From contig CM031857.1 of NCBI GenBank assembly GCA_018697195.1, positions 94,692,545-94,756,544 of the forward strand: a stretch of 64,000 nt of DNA, read 5' to 3'. Made by a program: the position numbers and the translations under genes. The stretch is from Certhia americana. Its lineage: Eukaryota > Chordata > Aves > Passeriformes > Certhiidae. The notes under the pieces are model-generated. The model did no database searches. It saw only the letters and a list, made by a program, of their open reading frames with translations, and was not told the DNA's origin. Positions 22,170 through 35,243 of this stretch are shown in pieces (positions within the stretch are counted from its first letter, which is position 1; each line of letters opens with the position of its first letter).

Positions 22170-25100
22170 GTAGAGAGTTTCCAGTGCTGTAACTCTGTTT
22201 TAGGTACCCAGAATTAGAAGTGCAAAAACTATTGACTGAAAATACATCCTGCATTGTAATCAGGGAGTTTAACACTTTTCAGTAGTATTGATCCTGTTAT
22301 ATAATTAAAATTTCAAAGGTCTGTGTGATTGTAGCTACATGTCTGATCATATTCACTGAAGGTGTCAGACTTCAAGCTTATTAGAAACTTTAACTAATAG
22401 TAGACATGGAAAGTCACACACGTACAAAAAGTACTTTAGGAAAATCAATGGCAATAAAAGCTTATTTATAAAAAAGATAGTTTCATCAATGTATTATTCA
22501 GAGTTAAAGTCAAAACATACAGAGAGCTGTGAAAGACAAAAAAATTAACTATGTATGCTAATTTTTACATTTATTTGTCCTTGTCCACTGTGGCAGGATT
22601 GGGAGTGGGGTCAAGGAAGAGCAGAGCTTCTAAACACACATGCTCTCCTAATCCAATTGCTGCTATGATGATAATTTCCCTACTGCAAAAGCGGCATCTG
22701 TCTGTCCCTTATGGTTGTGCCATATATGCCTCCTACTCAAGTTCTTACATTTTTTCAGATTTTGCTTTGAAATCAAGTTTTGTGTTACACAAGCTGTATC
22801 AATTTCTGCTTTTCTTAAGTCTTCATTTTGTACTTAAACCTGAAAAACTTTCAGTTTAATGGAGTAAAAAAAAAAGCTCCAGATCCTTGATCCTGGCAAG
22901 ATTTAGAAGGAAATAGCCGAGGTTCAAAGGTAGGCAATGAGCAGCATGGAAAAGTTTCATGAAATTTATTCCAAGAGAATCAAATCCTGGTAGGTACCCT
23001 TATGTCTCATCTGCTTGTTACCCCTAGATTTCACAGAAATAAAGTGAGAAATATACTGTGATACACTTTGAGGAGAGAAAGGTCCATTTTATGAAATACT
23101 GCTGTAAACTTCCAGATTAAATCTTAACCTACTGCTGCTTTCCTCTATAAAGAAATGACAGCCTAAAGTAAGTAGTTGTTGAAGTATGTTTTTCCCATTT
23201 CTCTCTTCAATTTCCCTTTGCAATTCCCATTTTTACAGTTCTTCAAAATAAGCACAGCATGTCATCCCTTCATAGATTAGAAAAGACATGCTGCATGTTT
23301 ACTGCTGTTTCACTTCACAATTTCTAACTCTTATGTTCTTCCCTATTCTATTTCCATAAAAAGCAGAAAATAGGAGCCCTAAAAACTCTTATCAGTTAGG
23401 AAGGTTACCAATATTATCAGTGAGATTTCATTGCACTGGTGATTCTGGTGACTTGACAGCGAATCTCTGATTGGAAACTGCCATAGGAGATTCTTAATGC
23501 ATTCCAGCAACAGGAAATGTTTCACTGATTTCAGCAATGTATTCTTAAAGAGAGAATACCAAAAGAAACATTTTAAGAGGATTTTTAGTGGATCATCACT
23601 TAAAAAATAGCTAGAATAAATCTAAGTTAATATTTCTAAAATATGAACAAAAACTAAAGAGGTCATCTAACATGCATGGGGTTTTTTTACAATTTAAGTA
23701 TTTATTATGAATGAGAAAATATAATAAGAAATTTATAGAATAATACATGACCTCTTAAACAGAGTTCAGAGAAATTAAACTAGATTATTAGCATTCAATA
23801 ACCCAACACTATGGCTTCTAAAGTGCATTTTATGTTTTCAATATTAAAAATAGTAGGTTATATTTTGCGTATTTTAGTATAATTAATATATATTATAAAT
23901 GTGAAAAATCCAGTTGATGGCATTGCTTGATAAATAAAAATCTGGACTGTATTTCCACGTTATATAAATCACCAATTGATTTTATTTCTATTAAGAAAGG
24001 TGCTTTTACCATGTGATAATTTTTATAAGATGGGATTTATAAATTTTTAAGATATTAAAAAAAAGGTTTCTCTTTTTTTTAAAATAATTTTAATAATTAA
24101 CCTTTCCATATTGAAACATCCTCATCCTACCTTCCTTTAACTAAGAAATTAGAAGGATGGGAACAAATATAAGAATGGAACAAATTAAATAATGAGCACC
24201 AATCAGATTGCAAAGAGGCTCATAAGGCTATGATTAGCAGAAAAAAAGTCTGTTGGAGGGAATAGAGGAACAATAAGAAAGAAATGAGGGGAAGTGGGCA
24301 AGAAAGATTCAAGTTTCACAAAAGTGCAGAGAAATAAATGAAAACACAAAGCCCTTTAAAATTAGGATATCTTATTATGAAATCAAAAAGAAAAAACATT
24401 TATAAGTAAATGTACGTACTATGAAATACTGATATAAGATTTAAAAATGGAGCACAAATAGAATAAGATATCAGTATATCAGGAAGAAACAAGATTTAAG
24501 GAAGGCAAGCTAGTGATATGGTAATGCTATGCAAAGGATATGATGACATCTTTCTCTGCTACAAGAGATCAAAAAGAGCTAGTGGAGTTTTCACCCAGCA
24601 TCTATAGGAGACTGTGACACATTTATTTAAAATTCAGTTTTAAACCTGAAATGAGAGTTCTGAAACTGTAACCATGCAGATTTTGTGTGTGTTACAAGGA
24701 AAAGGATAAATTCAATGTAGCTTATGGTTTATGAAATAGAATTACATGTTTTTAAATCAAACATCACTTTCCCCTCCCTCTTCAATCATATTTTTTATTA
24801 TTCAGTCAGTGCTACTTTTACTATAGTCATCTTCAGTTTTTCAAGGCTGCAACTTTTCCCCTATATGCTTTTACAGCCCTTACCTCTACCACACAGCACA
24901 CATTTGCAAGGCAAAGACCTAAATTTTCTTCAGATGGAAAAAAAAGAAAATTCACAAGTCCACTCTTCCAACACAGACCCAGAAGCGCCAGGCAAGAGAG
25001 TATTCTCAGTATCAATGTTCTCCATTTCCTCACCCACTGGAACTCGGTTATGGCATATTCAGCATTGCAATAGTCTGTGTCATCTCAGGGTAACTGGTAC

Positions 25101-27351
25101 TGCAATAGTTGCCATCAGACCATTTGAGCTTCTGGAGCCTTTTGGGACATACACTCTCATAATTTCTGCTTGGTTCAAATTACTTGATCTATACTACAAC
25201 CAGACACTTGGTTTTAAACAGTCAATGTCCCAAGTAATGTCAGTATCTGGTCTTCTACCCAAGTCTTTTTTTTCAGTATTATAAAGAATGAAGGAGGGGA
25301 GAAACTTGATATATTCTCACCAGGGAGATTGAGGTTAACATACTACAGCTTCTGTACACCCAGGACATTCACAAGAGGTGATCAACCAAGACAGAAATCA
25401 CTAGAGCATACATGCAAGACGGTAACAGGGTAAATAGTAGATTGGGGACCAAAATGTGCCCAGACTTCAAAGATGCATTGCAAATATATCCAGTGCACAA
25501 AATTCTACTCTAGTTCTGGATGGAAGTACATGAGACATTTTACTTTTTTAGCCAGAAGTTTAGTAGTTTCATTTTCCTCCTTAAAAGAAACTGAATAAAA
25601 GTAAAAATTAAGCCAAAAAACCCACATCCAAAATCTTTCCCCAAACCCCCAAACAAACCAAACAGAAAACATAAATCCACGCAATCACCATGACTAATTT
25701 TTAGTATCTATGGAAAAGCAGGTTTTTTTCAAATATTTTTTCCTACCATTAGATCTGAATGCTATTGTTTTCTGTAGAAATGTGTATTAAATGTTGCAAT
25801 AGAAACATTCTGTTTGCTGATTTTGCCAACAAGCTTGAAAATAAATACCAGCAGTGAAGATTATGTGTTCAGACCCCAGTCCACCCTCACCTGGGATAGA
25901 CTGCTAATTTGTTTATCATAGATCATTGCCTTCAAGCAGCAACAGACTCTTGTTTGCAATTGAGTTTAGTCTGTGCTGATAGGAGAGGTAAGACAGAATG
26001 TAAATTTTATGTAGTTTTATGGTAAAAATGTATTAGTGGCATTGTTAATCAAAGACAGAAGATACAAACATTGGTTTAGGGCTCTTGCCTGTCAGTTTTT
26101 TGAGACTGAATTACTTATCTTTGTTTATATGACTTAGATTATATTTTGCATTTCAACACTAACCCAATTTTTTGCATTTCAGCTACCGTAATATGAGCAT
26201 TTCCAGCTGGGCTCTGTCAGCCTCTGTTCCACCCTAAATCATATCTGCTCTCTCATTCAAAGATGCTAACTGATGAGGCAGAAATAACCCAATCTCAGCT
26301 GGCTTTGTGGCCTACTTACATCACAGCTACAGCAAGAATGCAGATTGCCTCTCTGATCTTTTGGATAAAGCCATAAAAAAAGTTATATCCCTTTCAACTT
26401 ACTGTTTTGGAAGTCCTCCAACTCCTCTGACTATTCTTTGCACTGAGTACAGAAAAAGTGCTTACGCTGCAAATGGTCAACAAGATCTTAGCAATACTGG
26501 AAATTGGAAAATGGAAATTGGTCCATTGTCATAGTTGTGAAGGCCTAATAAACAGGTTAAAAAGCATCCACTTCAACTGAACTGCTTGTTATTTAGGTTG
26601 ATATTAGAAAAAACAAGATAGCAAGTTATGTAGTTAAACATAATGTCTGAATATTATGCTTAAAATCAAACACCAGGATTAGGGTTTAGGTTTTAACTGT
26701 AAAGGACTGAAATTAAGTGATGAAAATATTAAAACACTGCATACATGTCTGCTGTAGGACTGATCAGTACAATACCTCTGTTGTTGTGTTTTATAATTGC
26801 CTCTCTCTGGTACTGAAGAAGGTAAAGCAAAAGCACCGAAGTTTCTTCCTACTTCTAAGGGTCAAGTTTCCATCTTGTCTTCAGTCTCTCACATTTTGAG
26901 CTAGTAAATATTACTATATTTCCAAAAATCATTCATTTGACTTAGTGTATTTTTAGAGAGAAGGTATGTAAAGGGATTTTTTTTGCTTGTTTTTTTGTTT
27001 GTTTGGAGAAAAAAGTATTTTTAATGCAAACTGAAGGATTGGTTAGATGTAAAGATGAACATGAATACAAAAAGTTATATACATAGACATGCATGAAATG
27101 CATAGTATACTATTCACATATATGATAATGATGATATAAATCCAAAATATGTATATATGTTTTTAGAACTACAAAAAATTATTTCCATCCTACTGTTTAT
27201 TCTTGGAGAAGAACAGAACTCCTGGAACCTCCTTTTTTTGGGTACTTCTTGATAAGACTTATTATCATGTATATATAGATTCATAACCCACAGGCTGGTG
27301 AAGTGGTAGGACTGTTGGATTCCTCACTAAGATTTTATATCAAGTTTCTCG

Positions 27352-27356
27352 GGTTT
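27352..27356 (+). repeat. Target-site duplication of LTR copy D, left
   Basis: AAGTT immediately before the LTR. The matching AAGTT immediately follows the LTR at 27965-27969. Confidence 0.7.
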
Positions 27357-27964
27357 TATAAAAAATGTTTCTGGGTGGTTTTCAAGATTCCTGAGATGCA
27401 GAAAGTCTCTTTACCCCAGCCAGAGATTGAAGAAATGGTCGTGAGCTGTCTCTTCTGTTTTTTCATGGGGTTTTTTATTCTTTCTTATCTATTACATTAT
27501 TTCACTGACTAGCAGAGTTCTTCACAGCCAGTCAGTTCCAGGCACAATCCCACCTCCTCAGGGTGGGGTATACTTTTATAATAAAACCCACGTAAACAGT
27601 ATTTACAACAATTTTCCAGTACCTATCATCCATGTTAGAAAGTCATCCTCTACTCTAAACCAATTAGAAAGTGCCACTGTCACAGCAGAAAATGGAGCAG
27701 ATGAAAAAGAAGCCTAAAAACCATGACGTTCCTCCATCTTGTCTTTTCTGCCTACCATTCTAAAAACCCCATAAATCCAAAATTATCACCCTGTGATAAA
27801 CTACATATTATGCTACTATCTAATACACATTCTTGAAAGCTCTGCTTCATCCCAGAGCCTAAGAAAATTTTTCCATGAACAAAGGTTAAAAACAGTGTTT
27901 GCCAAAGGTTTTTCATCCTTTAAAACATGCAGAGAAATATTTCTCAGATTTCCTGACTCCAACA
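27357..27964 (-). mobile_element. Solo ERV LTR, copy D of the A-D family
   Basis: This is the best-defined copy: a 608 bp LTR flanked by the 5 bp direct repeat AAGTT (27352-27356 and 27965-27969). On the minus strand it starts TGTTGGAGTCAGGAAATCTG and ends ATAAAACCCGAGA, so the 3' terminus is not the usual CA. It shares with copy A the variant CCAGAGATTGAAGAAATGGT and lacks the extra block of copy C. With a duplication on both sides and no internal sequence, it is a solo LTR left by recombination between the two LTRs of a former provirus. Confidence 0.87.
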
Positions 27965-27969
27965 AAGTT
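27965..27969 (+). repeat. Target-site duplication of LTR copy D, right
   Basis: AAGTT directly after the LTR end CCAACA, matching 27352-27356. Confidence 0.7.
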
Positions 27970-28169
27970 AATGATTTTGTCTGAATTTAACTTAAAACTG
28001 AACTGATTGACTGAGGGGTTGATCATCACAAATATAATTAGCAAAAGAAAATCCTGTGTCTACTATGAATAGAAGATGTCTGGTGTGTTTACGGAAAAGG
28101 ATCAAATGTCTATCAGATATGCAAACCATAAAATATGGTTTCAGTAGAGATAGTCAAAAACTGCTATTA

Positions 28170-28475
28170 TTTCATAAGGACTTAGGAAGACCTCATCTGG
28201 AACACTACATGCAATTTTGATTGTTTCTGATAGGAAGATTAATGAAGACTTAAACAAATGTGGAGAAAGGCTACTACCATGGTCAATAGCATGGACAGCC
28301 TTTTGCACAAGAAGGGGTGTTAAAAATTGGCTTGTTCAGCCCAGAAAAAATGAAAATGCGAATAGGATATGACTGCTCAATATTAAAAAGATATTTGGAA
28401 TAATATCACAGAGGCAAAGATCTTTCAGGTAGAAGACAATGCTGACACAAGATCAAGTGCCATAAATTATCCATT
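28170..28475 (+). mobile_element. Old CR1 LINE fragment, 3' region
   Basis: The plus strand follows the CR1 ORF2 3' part: AGACCTCATCTGGAACACTA and CATGCAATTTTG match the conserved 'RPHLEYCVQF' coding region. TTGGCTTGTTCAGCCCAGA matches the 'LGLFSLEK' coding region further down. The spacing between them is as in CR1, and sequence after it (ATATGACTGCTCAATATTAA) fits the next CR1 block. It is strongly diverged and frameshifted, so probably much older than the fragments at 1-445 and 1598-1835. Confidence 0.78.
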
Positions 28476-29247
28476 AATATTTTTCCCCCTTGATGACAAC
28501 CACTCATTTCCTGTTTTGTTCTTGATTTATTTCACTCTTTTATTACTTTGAGTTCCTGCAAAACATTCCAGAGAGGAAGAAGCAGGGCTTTTGCTTCCAG
28601 TCATCTGTAATGATCCGTGGAGTGAAATTCTGCCAAGCATGAATTTTAAATAGAAATTATATGGAATTGTTTGTCATACTCTTTTCAGAGTGCTTAAATT
28701 TCCATGTTGGAAATTAGTTTGTTAAACTGGGCCACATCTAAATCTCATAATTCTTGTTTGTATTTTGTAGAGCTTCCCTTGACACCTGCATAAGAGCTAA
28801 GCATAAATTTTTGCATACCATTTAGTTGTTCTGTTACCAGTGAAATTCTGAGCTTATTAGTTAAACTGAAAAACTTGCAGAGGATATGTCAAGTGTATCT
28901 CATTCAAAATACAGTAGTTGTTGAGTTTCCCTGGTTTCTCAGTGTAAATTTTCTACTGATTGCTTTTCAATTATTTTGTAATCTATAATTCCTAAAAGCA
29001 ATGTGAAAAATATAACATTGTCTATTTTAATGAATGGAAGTATTTATATCAAACAGGTTATATATCATATTTTAAAAAAAAAGATAAGAGAATGTGTCCA
29101 GCGGTGAAATTGCTTATTCCCTATAGAGTTTCATTTGTGTTTTATTTGATTTAGAGGACTACCTGAGATGAGGACATAAATATGATTTTAGGTTGTAACA
29201 CTGTTTATCATTCCCCTCTTCAGTAAAGCTCCATTTACACATTTTAC
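28476..29247. other. AT-rich unique sequence, nothing recognised
   Basis: No gene-like or repeat structure seen between the CR1 fragment and the next LTR. Confidence 0.5.
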
Positions 29248-29838
29248 TGTGTCTGACTGGGATGGGGCTGATTGCCTTCATAGTCATATGCACAGTCCTG
29301 TGGATTGGTTGTGTGGCTAGAACAAGGTACCAGTATTTTGGCTGTTACTGAATCCTGCTTTTACTGCATCATGCCCTTGCCTCCACCCTTCTACCCAGCA
29401 GGTAATGAGGTTGGGGTGCACTAAAACTAGAAACTGGGAGGAGACTCAGCCAGGATAGCTGACCCTAACTGAACAACAGGATATTCTATATCATATGCCC
29501 TCTTCCTTAGCTATAAAAGGGAAAGAGGAGAAAAAGTAGACATTTGCAGTTATGATATTTGTCTTCACAAATAACCATTGCATGTGCTGAAGCCAGAGCT
29601 GCTGTCCAGTGTTGGCTAAACATCTCTCTGCTGATGGGAATGAGTTAAATTAATTGCATTTTGCTTTGCTTCTGTGCACAGTTTTAGCCTTGCTTATTTA
29701 ACTACTTTATCTCAATCCATAAGGCTTCTCAGCTGCTTTCTAATATCTCCTTACCCCATGGGAGAGTGAAGTAAGATGGTTGAGGGTCTGTGCTGATGTA
29801 TGGCCATGGCCAGCTACCCTTTGTAAAACAGTAAGACA
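29248..29838 (+). mobile_element. Solo LTR of an ERVL-like avian family
   Basis: Starts TGTGTCTGACTGGGATGGGG. It contains the family block CAGCCAGGATAGCTGACCCT, then AACTGAACAACAGGATATTC, a TATA box (TATAAAA, 29512-29518), and near the 3' side TATTTAACTACTTTATCTCAATCCATAAG. The last block corresponds to the 'ATTAAACTGTCTTTATCTCAACCCATGAG' region typical of these LTRs. The same ordered blocks occur in the LTR at 41949-42549. The 3' end (about 29838) is uncertain and I found no clean target duplication. It is diverged, so probably old. No retroviral coding sequence adjoins it. Confidence 0.75.
29512..29518 (+). promoter_or_regulatory. LTR TATA box
   Basis: TATAAAA inside TTAGCTATAAAAGGG, placed between the U3 block GACAGCTGACCC-like and the poly(A)-side blocks, where an LTR core promoter is expected. 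Activity unknown. Confidence 0.5.
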
Positions 29839-31935
29839 AATTGCATCTTAAATGGCCAGGATAGGGTTTCAAAAAGTCAGAGGGGAATGAAAAGAACTGG
29901 AATGAAAACTACTGAGAGTACCTATAAACAACAAGAAGGAAGGCTTATTTCAATTCTTCTTTTTATTTTTTTTTCTTTCTCCTCCATATAAGATTTAAAA
30001 ATTTTCCTTGCTTCTTACAACTGTAAAATGTTTAGGCTTCAACAGTACTTCAACAGAGGTAGCAGTGACAATCATTTTGAGGTTCCCTGTGGATGAAATT
30101 GTACCAACGACAGAAGCTTAAGAAAGCAGAATGCAGAAATGTGCAAATCTATAGAAGTTCTAATATTTTCACTGTAATAGATAATTCTTGGTCTTTTTGA
30201 CAATATTCCAATATTATGCCATATATGTCTCTGATTTCATCCTATATTCACGTGCTTTTAGGGGTTCTCCAGATTAAATATTCCAGACTTTTGCTAAACA
30301 ACATTGCAACTAAAAATACTAGCAATTAAGAGATATATTTTAAAATATTTTATATGGAAGAAATAAAGATAGAAATCTATATACACAATCATATATGAAG
30401 TCAATATATAGTCTAATGGAATTCTGTACTTTTGAGAAATTGTTGAAGTGTGATAATGATGTTTCAGGTCTCCTTTTTTTATAAAGTGCAGTTCAAAAGT
30501 ACAGGAAAGAAAAATATAATTGTGTAAGTTAAAAACTGAATTGGAACATCACGAAATCACACACTAAGACCATACAAATAAATATTTCATGCACATTGAC
30601 ATATGTGTAAAACACAATATTGTTCAGGGATACATCATGATCCCATTTATAATGCCCAGGAAGATAAGAAAGCATATTCAACATATACAGGAAAAAAGAC
30701 CTGAAGAACATAAGAACTTAATTTTTTTCAGAAAATGAATATGCAAAAAATGCAGATGTTTCCATTAATTACTGTAATTTTGATTTAATATTAATTGTTG
30801 TCTTTTACATTTAGTATCTTAAATATAATTTGTTACCTAATTGCACTGTAGAAAGAAATAAATAGACTTATGATAATTTTGTTACAGGCTATATTTTATT
30901 TTAAGGGGGAAAAAAGGAAATAATTGACCCAATGTAGTAAAGAATCTTACAGCAATAATAAGAAAATAAAAATAATAACAGAGAGACTTTAGTGTTAACT
31001 AATGTTTTTGTCAGCCAGAAAATTGTTCCATAAAGTCACGCAAATAAAAACTGGCATGAATATATGGGATTATATCTGAGATTTAACCATAAAGTCATAC
31101 ACATTTAAATGTTACTATTTGACTTTTTGAAAATTTGAAATTTGAAAATGTTACTATTTGACTATTTGACTATTTAAAAAATTAACAAAAACCAGACAAA
31201 CAAAGCACACAGAAAACTGCAGACTAGCCACAATGATATAAACTGTTTCTAGGAAGAATCTAATGGTAGTCACAGCAGCAGATTAACCTGTACATCTAAA
31301 GGATTTTTCCATTAAATTTACTTTTTTCAATTTACTAAAGCTAAGTTTCCTTTTCTAGGATGCACAGATACACAAAAGAGACCCATATTATTATCATCTT
31401 CATCTGTGATATGAGGAATACCATGGAAAAAGATTTGTGTTGGAAGCAAGCATTACTACACCTAACAAATGAGAAAAACCACTTTTTTTATATTTTTAAA
31501 GAATGTTTTAATATGAATGGGCTAATGGACAAAAATGAAATGATAAAACTTAAATAATTTAGCTAGTCTGGATGGTTTTGTCTGAAATTAATTCAGGAGC
31601 AATTTTATGAGTAAGTCTGTTCTCTTCTGTAGAAAACTCACATTCTTCAGAATGTATATGCTATAACCATAATTATAAAATCACCTTTCAACACTGTTTA
31701 GTGTGTTCAGTATTTTTTTGGCTTGTTAGTGCCTTGGGTTGGGGTCTTTTGTTGTTGTTTTTCTTTCATTTTAATTGGAGCAGGATTGCTAATTCCTGGG
31801 GCCTGCCATTTTTACGTATTAGATATATATTCTCTTGTAGTTGAGCACTCAGTTTTCATGTGATATAGGGGTAGATCATATGAGACCTGAAGATGGTTAG
31901 CTTAAATAAGCAGAAACACGTTAATATTTGCCACA

Positions 31936-31960
31936 CTTCCCAACATGCATTGTTGGGAAG
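31936..31960. repeat. Short perfect hairpin
   Basis: CTTCCCAACA and TGTTGGGAAG (10 bp arms) flank a 5-nt loop TGCAT. No associated gene. Confidence 0.6.
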
Positions 31961-34900
31961 CTAAATGTACATCCAATGTTCATTCAATTTTATATATCCA
32001 TGCAAGTTTTAATCTCATAATTGTAGAGTTCTTCCTCTTCTTTCCTTTTCATTTAGCTTCCATCCCACAAAGAATAGATCACTATGGAGATGAAGAACAC
32101 ACTACTTTTTTTAGTTTTTTATCACAGTGTACCCAAGTTCTCCTCTGTTTCTAGCTTCTCTAAATGAAAAATCACTACTCATGTCCTCAAATGAGGTATG
32201 TATGCAATTTTCCTCTAATCTATTTCAGCCAAAAAGAAATTGGCTAGCTTAAATAATTGAGACAGTAGCTACCCTGACTGATTCCAACTGAAATGAATTC
32301 AAGAGCGATTGCTTTAGTAACTCTACCATAACATCCATGAAAGTGCTAATCTGCAACTCAGGGCCATACATACAGCAGTACTTTTTCACTGGTATGCCTA
32401 GAACAAGAAGTAGCCATGTTAAGTAGTGCACAACTAGTGCCCCCTCTTCCAGCTAGTGAAATGACACAATTCCTGAATAAATAAAATAAAATGAAAAATG
32501 AGAAAATAAAATAAAAAAATTAAATAAATCAAAAATATTCACCAAATAGACCAAATTATCTCAATTGGCTTTGTTCATGGGCATAAGTCTGATTTGTTTC
32601 TGTGACCACTGACTTTTGTTCCTTTCCCAAAAAACGTAAGAAATTGTGATCTTTCAGTAACATGACACTAGGGAAAGTCAATTTCAAGGTGAAAAACTCC
32701 TCTGGGTGGAATGCTGTCTTTTGTATTCATTTGTGATCTGCAGGTGCTTGACAGGAAATGAGCGTAGTTGTGGCAGGATGACTTCTCTTTGAAAAATGTC
32801 TCAAAGCATTACTGATGGGAAATTTAAAAAGCAGGGATCATGTCTGAGCTGCAGTATAGTTCTCAGCTCACAGTATCTGTTACTGTCTATCAAGCTCAAG
32901 AACATTATTTTCATTTCTTCTTCTCTGTGCTCTCATGACAGCTTTAAACTTACTTCAGCATGGAAGTCGAGACTGAGAACTTTGCAAGAACTCCCAATGA
33001 GCCAATAACAAAACAATCAACAATTATTATATCTTATCTGCAAAGATGTTAACAAAAATTAAATTATGACAAAATTCTGTCATGTTTGCACCTGTTCAGT
33101 TCTTCTCTTGAAAAGTTCTATTAATTTTTTTTATATTGTTGCTGTTTAGTGTTGACATTGATTTCTGAATAGAGTTTAATATATTTGAGAGAAAAACCTG
33201 TTCTTCTAAGGAATAGTCCAGAAAATACTGAGAACCAATCCAAAACTATTTGTAACTACAAATTAAATTTCAAGTGTAATTTTTCTGTTGACTTCTGTTA
33301 GTGATAGTGTAGTTAATAAAATTAAAATGAGAAGTTGGAAGACTGTGTAGATATCTAGAAAATGCTTAAGAATATTAGATGTTTTAATAACAATAATAAT
33401 AAAAATAATTTTTAATGCATTCAAGGAAAGATGACAAATTCTGAAACTACCTATCACCGCTAGAGTTTATTTGTGTTGGGAGTTTTTTTTGTTTTTTTTT
33501 TGTTTTTTTGGTTTTTATTAAATACTCCATGCAGAAATCTTACAGAGAGAAAACTAATATTGAATGAAAGATTTCTAGTTTGCTTAAAACTTTTTTTGTC
33601 AGCAGCAGTCACTGAAAAGCATCCTCTCAGCAACAAAAAGAAAATGCTAAAAATGCTTCCTTTCACACTTTTTAATTTTTACCTCATTAGCTCTGCAACT
33701 AAACTTGCTTCTAAACTGGGCTCTACAGAAAAAGAAACAGAGGTTCTTTCAATATACAAACTGATATATAAAGTGGACTATGTATCTGTATATATAAGAC
33801 ATGAAAAAAAACAAAACATGGAATATGATAAATGCTATAGAACTACATTTAGTAAGCACACAATTCCTTCAAGTAACATCAGTTTGCCTATAAATCTCTC
33901 CTTTAATGATGTATTGCTTTGGTGAGTCATTCTTTTGTTCTGACAGAACAAAAACAAGAAGAATTCATATTTTCATATTAAGATACTTAAATGGAAAAAT
34001 CAAGTCTGTCCACAAAAGCAGTCTTTCAAAGTATTAAAATAGCACCCCAAGATCACACACAGGAGGTTGATGTTTTAAGTATGATGATCAAAGTAATACT
34101 TTTAATAGAAAAATTCATGGCCTTATAGAAGTAAATTGTGAGCAACAGTAACTTGTTGAGGCCGTATAGTTTGACCTTCTCCTGTTAAATATCAATGTCC
34201 TCCAATTCCCTTTTGCTTCTTTCTTCACATTTTAGAGACAAAATAGGCAGGTTAGTATGATGTGCTGGAAGAAGTAAAAGCTTTAAGTTATTCAACACTG
34301 AGAAATGAGATGCTGATGGAAAAATTGCATAATTTAATTCTGCCATTTTTTTATAACTATGATGAAGAACTAGGAAAGCAAATCAATATAAAAGCAAAGA
34401 AACTATTTTAATAATTCTCATCATAACTCCAAAAGTACTCCAATAGTATTAAATACTATTTTCCCTGTTTCTTATTATGAATATAACACTTTGATTTAAA
34501 AAAATTATGTGTTATTACATGACATTAAGATAGTTGCAACATAAAAATGCAACTTCTTCGGAAAAAATAAGTAACGGTAGCAAACTGCTGAAAACTATTC
34601 AAATTCATTGGTAGCTCCTTAGCATTCATGTAGAGTACAATGAACTTATGAAACTGGTGACACATGGAGCTGTTTTCTGTAGCTTTTGGGTGAAAGGTTT
34701 ATTCTCTTGAGAGTAAGTTGCTGGGATGGTTACTTGCAAATAACAGTTGACTACATTCTCTGTTAATAAACAACATTTCTGCTGGAAAGCTATTATAATC
34801 TTACAAGAATCAAAAATAGTTCTCCAAAAGCCTATTGTATGTGTCTTTGGCTCCTCTGGTTAAATGAAAGTCTGTTCTTTTAAAGATTTTTGATGAGAAG

Positions 34901-35221
34901 ATTCTGAGAAGGAAGGATTGTGACATTTATGGAGTCTCTTCGGGAAGTAGCCAAGGTAATTATTTTTTGAGTATTTAAAAAAAGTGCTTTGAGTTCTAGT
35001 GCTACTTCATGTTAATGATAGAAAAATACAAATATTTGCAAAGTAGTTATTCTTTAAAGAAATAAAAGTGCAGAATAGCTTTGTAAAATATGCTCACATC
35101 CCTTTTACAAAAACATCAGTGGAGCACATGGTATCTACTTGGATTGTACAAATGTTTTGTTCATGATTTAAGAATCTGAAAATAATGTTCAACATCTAAA
35201 ATACAAGGTGTTTCCTTTAGG

Positions 35222-35243
35222 TTTTTTTTTTTTTTTTTTTTTT
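35222..35243 (+). repeat. Poly(T) tract
   Basis: A run of 22 T following TTTAGG. It could be the A-tail of a minus-strand retroposon, but nothing recognisable lies to the right of it. Confidence 0.9.

Larger units (their letters stand above)
18968..27356. other. Long AT-rich unique stretch, minor repeats only
   Basis: No supported gene or recognised transposable element in about 8.4 kb. It contains a short hairpin (19183-19205), a 29 bp tandem duplication (20228-20286) and A-runs at 20444-20465 and 22138-22169. The longest open frame of the window, 186 codons at 24724-25284, has no recognisable domain and looks like chance. So does the 102-codon frame at 22551-22859. Confidence 0.55.

Noticed and set aside
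24724..25284. 186-codon open frame, the longest in the window
   Set aside because: No recognisable domain, signal or family resemblance. It has AT-driven composition, no promoter or splice context, and another frame overlaps it on the opposite strand. It is treated as chance.
33473..33925. 150-codon open frame
   Set aside because: It begins in a T-rich run that produces a string of F and L residues and then shows random composition. No domain is recognised.
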